A program made the translations under genes and the position numbers. This document shows, piece by piece, positions 59,800 to 64,000 of a DNA stretch of 64,000 nt. How positions within the stretch are numbered: the first letter of the stretch is position 1; every line of letters starts with the position of its first letter. This stretch comes from Acinetobacter variabilis. Lineage in GTDB: Bacteria; Pseudomonadota; Gammaproteobacteria; Pseudomonadales; Moraxellaceae. Under the pieces are notes generated by a model, which ran no database searches, was not told the DNA's origin, and saw only the letters and a list, made by a program, of their open reading frames with translations. The stretch covers positions 814,641-878,640 of the forward strand of contig NZ_KB850113.1 in NCBI RefSeq assembly GCF_000369625.1. The letters run 5' to 3'.

Positions 59800-60237
59800 A
59801 TGTCGAATTATCCAAAAATGCTCTACAAGGGCAATAAAGCTAAATACGAACACCAAACCGCATCAAATGAAGAATCGGAAAAAGAGCTGCTTGATTCTGG
59901 CTGGGTGGGTTTTGGTGAATTGCCAGATGCATCACCAGACATGAAATATGCATCAGGTAGTGCAGATGGTTTTAGCACAGCCAAACAAAATAAAGAGCTA
60001 CAAGAGCAATTGGACGCCCAAATTAAAGAAAACACCAAGCTGAAAGAAGAACTGGTTGAAGCTCTAAAAGAAAACCAAGAGCTACGCAAAAAGATCCGTT
60101 TCAAGGAACTGGAAGATAAGCCAGCAGATGAGCTTAAAGCCATTCTTGATAAAGCTGAAATTAAATACAAAGCCAATGCTGGCAAGCCAGAATTAGCTCA
60201 ATTGGTACTGGATCATGAGTCTAAAGACTCTGAATAA
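59800..60237 (+). CDS. Head-associated phage protein with HeH/SAP-like tail
   Basis: A 145-residue protein. The N terminus (NYPKMLYKGNKAKYEHQTASNEESEKELLDSGWVGFGEL) is a short domain common in phage head genes. A coiled coil spans about 65-105. The final 40 residues (FKELEDKPADELKAILDKAEIKYKANAGKPELAQLVLDHE) look like a HeH/LEM DNA-binding motif. It lies between coat and gp4. ATG 59800 follows TTGGAG. Confidence 0.75.
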   Translation: MSNYPKMLYKGNKAKYEHQTASNEESEKELLDSGWVGFGELPDASPDMKYASGSADGFSTAKQNKELQEQLDAQIKENTKLKEELVEALKENQELRKKIRFKELEDKPADELKAILDKAEIKYKANAGKPELAQLVLDHESKDSE

Positions 60238-60251
60238 TTAAGAGGTGCTAA

Positions 60252-60734
60252 ATGTCCTGGACTAAAAGACAAATCGTTGAGCAGGCTCTTGAGGAACTAG
60301 GACTTGCATCTTATGTGTTCGATATGCAGCCGGAGCAGGTTGAAAGCGCAAAGCTCAAGCTCGACAACATGATGGGCCTATGGGATGCCAAAGATATTCG
60401 CTTTGGCTATCCATTGGGCTCAAGTGCCAAGAGTGGCGATCTGGATGAAGAAACTCATATTCCAGATTATGCAGTTGAAGCAGTTCGCTTAAATCTGGCG
60501 ATTCGGCTGGCTGGATCATTTGGCAAGGCTGTGCCGGTTGAGTTAAAAGCCATGGCGAAGGATGCGTTTGAAACGATTCAATTAGCCATGCTTAGTAATC
60601 CACCTAGAGTTCGGCTTAACCCTTCTTTACCGCGTGGTGCTGGTCATAAAGGCGGTTGTCTGCCTTTCATCGAAAGCACTCCAACCAAAACAGTTTTTGC
60701 ACCTGATACCTCTGTGAGTTTCTCGAATGAATAA
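60252..60734 (+). CDS. P22 gp4-like tail accessory factor
   Basis: A 160-residue protein of the P22 gp4 head-completion family (166 residues in P22), which binds the portal and connects it to the tail. The signature is RQIVEQALEELGLASYVFDMQPEQVESAKLKLDNMMGLWDAKDIRFGYPL. The Gly/Pro-rich C terminus is present. The gene order coat - gp4 - gp10 is kept, apart from one extra gene. Confidence 0.88.
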   Translation: MSWTKRQIVEQALEELGLASYVFDMQPEQVESAKLKLDNMMGLWDAKDIRFGYPLGSSAKSGDLDEETHIPDYAVEAVRLNLAIRLAGSFGKAVPVELKAMAKDAFETIQLAMLSNPPRVRLNPSLPRGAGHKGGCLPFIESTPTKTVFAPDTSVSFSNE

Positions 60735-61179
60735 ACGATTAAGTAATACGGATCGTATTGGTCCATGTGATTCTGTGGTGATTTGGAGTGGTGACAATGG
60801 TGACTTTCGTGGTGTGCCGGCTGAGTTACTAATTGAGAAAATTCAGGAAAGTATTAAGAAAGTTGATTATCCACCAATCAACATTCAACACTTTAACCCG
60901 AATGCAGATTTCACACTCGACATCGAAAACCATGAGGTTGGTACCTATCTGATTTTAAACCCATCGGTAAGCATAACCACAGGCTCAATCAAACTGCCTG
61001 AGCGTTACACTGTGACTGATGGGCAAGTCTTATTGGTTGCTTGTTCTCAACAAGTGAATAATTTCTCGGTTGATGGGAATAATGCACTTGTGATTGGTGC
61101 GCCAAATGCCTTAGCTGCAAACGGTTTCTTTAAATTGAAGTACGACAAGCTCTCTAATACTTGGTATCGAGTGGGGTAA
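60727..61179 (+). CDS. Phage protein between gp4 and gp10, unassigned
   Basis: A 150-residue protein with an all-beta pattern after residue 50 (INIQHFNPNADFTLDIENHEVGTYLILNPSVSITTGSIKLPERYTVTDGQVLLVACSQQVNNFSVDG). The last strand SNTWYRVG is typical of phage tail or decoration domains. It overlaps gp4 by 8 bp. P22 has no gene here; it may be a tail or head decoration protein. Confidence 0.7.
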   Translation: MNKRLSNTDRIGPCDSVVIWSGDNGDFRGVPAELLIEKIQESIKKVDYPPINIQHFNPNADFTLDIENHEVGTYLILNPSVSITTGSIKLPERYTVTDGQVLLVACSQQVNNFSVDGNNALVIGAPNALAANGFFKLKYDKLSNTWYRVG

Positions 61180-61181
61180 AT

Positions 61182-62567
61182 ATGCAAATCCCTATTTTGG
61201 ATGGAATCTATACTGACAATAACTCTGATTTTCGCACAGCTTATCCTGTCAACCTGATTCCGGTACCAAAAGGGCAGGGGATTTCCGCTGGATACTTACG
61301 GCCAGCCGAGGGTATTAATCATGTCGCAGACCTGCCTGGTGTAGATCGTGGTGGAATTGTTTGGCGTGGTGAGCATTATCGAGTTTGCGGCACCAAGTTT
61401 GTAAAAATCACAGCATCTGGTCAGGTTGTTGAGTTGGGTGATGTGCAATCAGGCGGGCTATGTTCATTTGACTACTCATTTGATTATCTAGCCATAAATG
61501 CAGGGAGTGCCTTGTACTTATATAACGGCACACTTAAGCAAGTAACAGACCCAAATTTAGGTACAGTCTGCGATGTGATCTGGGTGGATGGTTATTTCAT
61601 GACAAGCGACAGCAACAACATTGTTGTCACTGAACTAAATAACCCATTTGAAGTGAATCCGCTTAAATATGGTTCTTCAGAAGTCGATCCCGATCCTATC
61701 GTTGGTCTAATCAAGCTTCGAAATGAAGTATATGTGTTAAACCGACACACTATTGAAGTGTTTGATAACGTCGGCGGTGAATACTTCCCATTCCAGCGCA
61801 TTGATGGCGCTCAAACTATGAAAGGTACACTAAGCAAAAAGACTGCATGTGTTTATATGGATGCAATCGCTATGCTTGGTAGTGGGCGAAATGAAGCAAT
61901 CAGTGTTTACGTTGCTGGATCTGGAACGACTCAAAAGGTAGCAACCCGTGAAGTTGAGCAGATCCTTTCGAATTACACTGAAGCACAATTAGCGGATTGT
62001 TTGATTGAATCACGTCAGATCGACGGCCATTCATGGTTATACATCCACCTACCAAATCAGACTTTGGTTTATGACTCACTAGCTTCGCAGGCCACTGGTC
62101 AACCAACCTGGTTTATTCTAAACAGTGGTAACGGCTACACGGCACGAAACATGACTCATGCCTATAACAAATGGTTCGTAGGTCATACCACTGAGCCGAA
62201 GCTTGGCACTCTAACTGATGAAACCGGTGAACACTGGGGGAATGAAGTTGAGTGGCAGTTTGGCACGGCGATTGTTTATAACGAGTCCAGCGGTGCAATC
62301 TTCCATCAGCTCGAATTGGTGGCCTTAACTGGTCGTAATGCCTTCAATAAAGAAACCCGTATTTATACGCAGTACTCTGTTGATGGTATTGAGTGGTCCA
62401 TGCCTAAATTTATCAGTGTAGGTAAGCGTGGAGAGCGCACAAAGCGCCTTGTGTGGTTTCAGCAAGGCTATATGCAAAACTGGCGCATACAGCGATTTAC
62501 AGGCACATCGGCAGCACGCTTATCAGTTGCACGACTAGAGGCAAAAGTAGAGCCACTGGGGGTTTAA
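61182..62567 (+). CDS. P22 gp10-like packaged-DNA stabilization protein
   Basis: A 461-residue protein, close to gp10 (472), which forms the tail tube adaptor below gp4 and stabilises packaged DNA. N-terminal IPILDGIYTDNNSDFRTAYPVNLIPVPKGQGISAGYLRPAEGI, and later ALRNEVYVLNRHTIEVFDNVGGEYFPFQRIDGAQTMKGT, match the family. I chose ATG 61182 with GGGGTAAAT upstream, 2 bases after the previous stop. Confidence 0.9.
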   Translation: MQIPILDGIYTDNNSDFRTAYPVNLIPVPKGQGISAGYLRPAEGINHVADLPGVDRGGIVWRGEHYRVCGTKFVKITASGQVVELGDVQSGGLCSFDYSFDYLAINAGSALYLYNGTLKQVTDPNLGTVCDVIWVDGYFMTSDSNNIVVTELNNPFEVNPLKYGSSEVDPDPIVGLIKLRNEVYVLNRHTIEVFDNVGGEYFPFQRIDGAQTMKGTLSKKTACVYMDAIAMLGSGRNEAISVYVAGSGTTQKVATREVEQILSNYTEAQLADCLIESRQIDGHSWLYIHLPNQTLVYDSLASQATGQPTWFILNSGNGYTARNMTHAYNKWFVGHTTEPKLGTLTDETGEHWGNEVEWQFGTAIVYNESSGAIFHQLELVALTGRNAFNKETRIYTQYSVDGIEWSMPKFISVGKRGERTKRLVWFQQGYMQNWRIQRFTGTSAARLSVARLEAKVEPLGV

Positions 62568-62924
62568 ATGTTAGTTAGACCTAAAAAACCAAGCCGTGAA
62601 GAGCTTGCCAAGATCTTTAAAGATCCGCGGGTGTTAAAAGCTTTTGAGCAAGTGTTTGATGTGGTGCCCGGTGAATTTAACCGACAAGACGATGACATTG
62701 AAGAAGTGTTGTTTGCTGCAGATAGCGCAACCACTCAGGCGGCTTTGGCTATCGCACTCATTGGTGCGGTTGAAGCACTGGCAGAAGTGAAGGCCATGGA
62801 GCCAGCACATCAATGCAACTGCCAGCATGATGACTTAACGCCACGTTATGAGCATGTCACACCAGACCACATCGAACCCACCCAAATTCAATATCAAGAA
62901 ATTAACTCATTGGAGCTGATCTAA
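62568..62924 (+). CDS. Phage protein, unassigned (after gp10)
   Basis: A 118-residue protein. N-terminal LVRPKKPSREELAKIFKDPRVLKAFEQVFDVVPG is helical. The centre has FAADSATTQAALAIALIGAVEALAEVKAM, a hydrophobic helix with Ala repeats. A His/Cys cluster near residue 85 (AHQCNCQHDD) might bind metal. It is in the place where P22 has gene 26 (tail needle) but is not long or helical enough to be one. Confidence 0.68.
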   Translation: MLVRPKKPSREELAKIFKDPRVLKAFEQVFDVVPGEFNRQDDDIEEVLFAADSATTQAALAIALIGAVEALAEVKAMEPAHQCNCQHDDLTPRYEHVTPDHIEPTQIQYQEINSLELI

Positions 62925-63256
62925 TGGCTGTCAAAGTAAAAAATATAATCCCTTCTAAACGTCTGGAAGCCGCACAAACCAACCAGCACATTGCATCGGT
63001 TAAAACCATGATTGACAAGGTGACGGTGACTAATACAACAGGCGCAGCAGTGACGTTTAGCTGTAATCTGGTGCCGTCTGGTGGTGCTGTAGGTGATGGC
63101 AATGCAATCATTAAGGATAAGGCGGTAGCAACTGGCGAAACCTATGTTTGCCCTGAGTTAGTTGGCCATGTTCTTGAATCTGGCGATGCGATTAGCATGA
63201 TTGCAAGTGTTGCGGATTCACTCACGATTCGTGCATCAGGTCGAGAGGTCACATGA
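62924..63256 (+). CDS. Phage beta-rich structural protein
   Basis: A 110-residue all-beta protein. MAVKVKNIIPSKRLEAAQTN leads into SVKTMIDKVTVTNTTGAAVTFSCNLVPSGG and GETYVCPELVGHVLESGDAISMIASVADSLTIRASG. The fold resembles immunoglobulin-like or tail-tip domains found in phage virions. Start overlaps the previous stop by one base. A virion role is inferred from position. Confidence 0.7.
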   Translation: MAVKVKNIIPSKRLEAAQTNQHIASVKTMIDKVTVTNTTGAAVTFSCNLVPSGGAVGDGNAIIKDKAVATGETYVCPELVGHVLESGDAISMIASVADSLTIRASGREVT

Positions 63257-63717
63257 TTACATTGCAGCCTCTGAATGATCTGAACCTTATAAACCGTGTG
63301 ATTTTAGATGCTGCAGTGAATGATGATATTTCAGATGATGCAACTAAAAATCACGAATTACAGCAACTACCTCACACCTTTGAGTGCCTTGGAATCTACC
63401 AGGATGAAGAAATCAAAGGCCTATTTATGCTTGTTCCACAAAATGCAGTAACTGCAGAAATTCACACCTGTTTATTGCTGCGTGGCAAAGAAGCATTTCA
63501 GGCAGGGCAATTACTGCTTGATTACCTATTCAGTAATTATCAAAAAGCAATTTCTTATACACCATCGACCAATAAAAAAGCTCTATTTTATGCGCTTCGG
63601 CTTGGATTTAAAAAAGAAGGTGTTTTAACTCAATCATTCTTAAAAAATGGCGTGTTGGTTGATCAAGTGGTGGTCGGACTGACCAAAGGAGAGTATTTAT
63701 GCCAGTTGCAGCAGTAG
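63253..63717 (+). CDS. P22 gp14-position protein (DUF2824-like, GNAT fold)
   Basis: A 154-residue protein, close to P22 gp14 in length, located immediately before the injection-protein gene as gp14 is. The layout (LGIYQDEEIKGLFMLVP ... AEIHTCLLLRGKEAFQAGQLLLDYLFSNYQKAISYTPSTNKKALFYALRLGFKKEGVLTQSFLKNG) follows an acetyltransferase-like fold, as in DUF2824. P22 gp14 is a head assembly protein of unclear role. Overlaps the previous gene by 4 bp. Confidence 0.72.
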   Translation: MITLQPLNDLNLINRVILDAAVNDDISDDATKNHELQQLPHTFECLGIYQDEEIKGLFMLVPQNAVTAEIHTCLLLRGKEAFQAGQLLLDYLFSNYQKAISYTPSTNKKALFYALRLGFKKEGVLTQSFLKNGVLVDQVVVGLTKGEYLCQLQQ

Positions 63718-64000
63718 TTGGCGCAGGGGTTGTTGGTGGCGTACTTTCAAGCCGAGCTCAAAAGAAGGCAGCGAACTCAGCAACCAATGCTCAGATCCAA
63801 TCATCTGAAATGGGCGTTGAAGAACAGCGTCGACAATTTGATGCAGTTCAGAAGCTCTTAAAACCTTATGCGGATGCAGGCCTTAGCGGTTTGACTGGTC
63901 AGCAAGATTTGCTTGGAATCAATGGTAATACAGCCCAACAAGCAGCGATTAACAACATCAATAATAGCGCTGAAATGCAAACCTACTTACAACAGGGCGA
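63699..64000 (+). CDS. Presumed P22 gp7-like DNA injection protein, N-terminal part (3' end outside window)
   Basis: Only the first 100 codons are present. The protein starts MPVAAVVGAGVVGGVLSSRAQ, a Gly/Val-rich segment, and continues with Ala/Gln-rich helices (EEQRRQFDAVQKLLKPYADAGLSGLTGQQDLLG). This pattern is common in ejection proteins at the gp7 position. AAAGGAGAG precedes ATG. It overlaps the previous stop by 19 bp. Confidence 0.7.
   Translation, partial: MPVAAVVGAGVVGGVLSSRAQKKAANSATNAQIQSSEMGVEEQRRQFDAVQKLLKPYADAGLSGLTGQQDLLGINGNTAQQAAINNINNSAEMQTYLQQG

Noticed and set aside
1..64000. CRISPR array or cas genes
   Set aside because: No regularly spaced repeats of 25-40 bp with unique spacers. 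The only regular repeats are the three iterons at 46121 and the tandem leader units.

Overview
The window is chromosomal DNA of an Acinetobacter-like gammaproteobacterium. The evidence is the low-GC sequence, the Acinetobacter-type gene content (clpS-clpA, aroQ-accB-accC, a UmuD with an N-terminal extension, TusBCDE, many small hypothetical proteins) and the close agreement of housekeeping proteins with Moraxellaceae forms. Positions 1-10.3 kb are ordinary chromosome: the 3' end of argC, a membrane/coiled-coil protein, clpS-clpA, a YnfA-type membrane protein, argF, a TetR regulator divergent from prpB-prpC, and a CinA-C-type protein.

Positions 10.3-24.3 kb are a plastic accessory region. It holds small proteins (including one that is 63 percent glutamine), lipoproteins, a HigBA toxin-antitoxin pair, a umuDC-SRAP DNA-damage cluster, an IS5-family element with 17-bp inverted repeats, and a complete IS66-family element with an exact 8-bp target duplication. 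It ends in about 2.2 kb of nearly gene-free DNA packed with terminator hairpins. Part of this DNA is a decayed copy of a segment of the prophage further right. Positions 24.3-36.6 kb return to chromosome: an MFS transporter, an amidase, a MASE1-GGDEF protein, aroQ-accB-accC, a YbaK deacylase, a secreted beta-propeller protein and tusDCBE.

From 36.9 kb to the right edge lies a P22/lambda-like prophage, cut by the window end. The left arm (minus strand) has the integrase at its far end, then small genes, a PD-(D/E)XK exonuclease, RecT, and an immunity block ordered like lambda: OL/pL, a four-TM protein, a soluble partner, the CI repressor, OR, cro. The rightward arm has a lambda-O-like gene with iterons inside it, a DnaB helicase, small genes, RusA, a Q-position gene followed by a strong promoter and terminator, a tRNA-Trp, HNH and NinB proteins. 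Terminase, portal, scaffold, P22-type coat, gp4, gp10, a gp14-position protein and the start of a gp7-position protein follow.

The best candidate for an undescribed system is the two-gene unit at 42258-43767. A 334-residue soluble protein and a 167-residue four-TM protein sit directly downstream of the repressor, between OR and OL, ending at their own terminator. This is the position, gene order and topology of lambda rexA-rexB, with no recognisable sequence identity by eye. A hairpin-dense, almost gene-free stretch lies between the repressor and this pair. A second theme is a family of short promoter-leader-terminator cassettes and a 37-residue Cys-pair protein, both found in the live prophage and in the decayed remnants.
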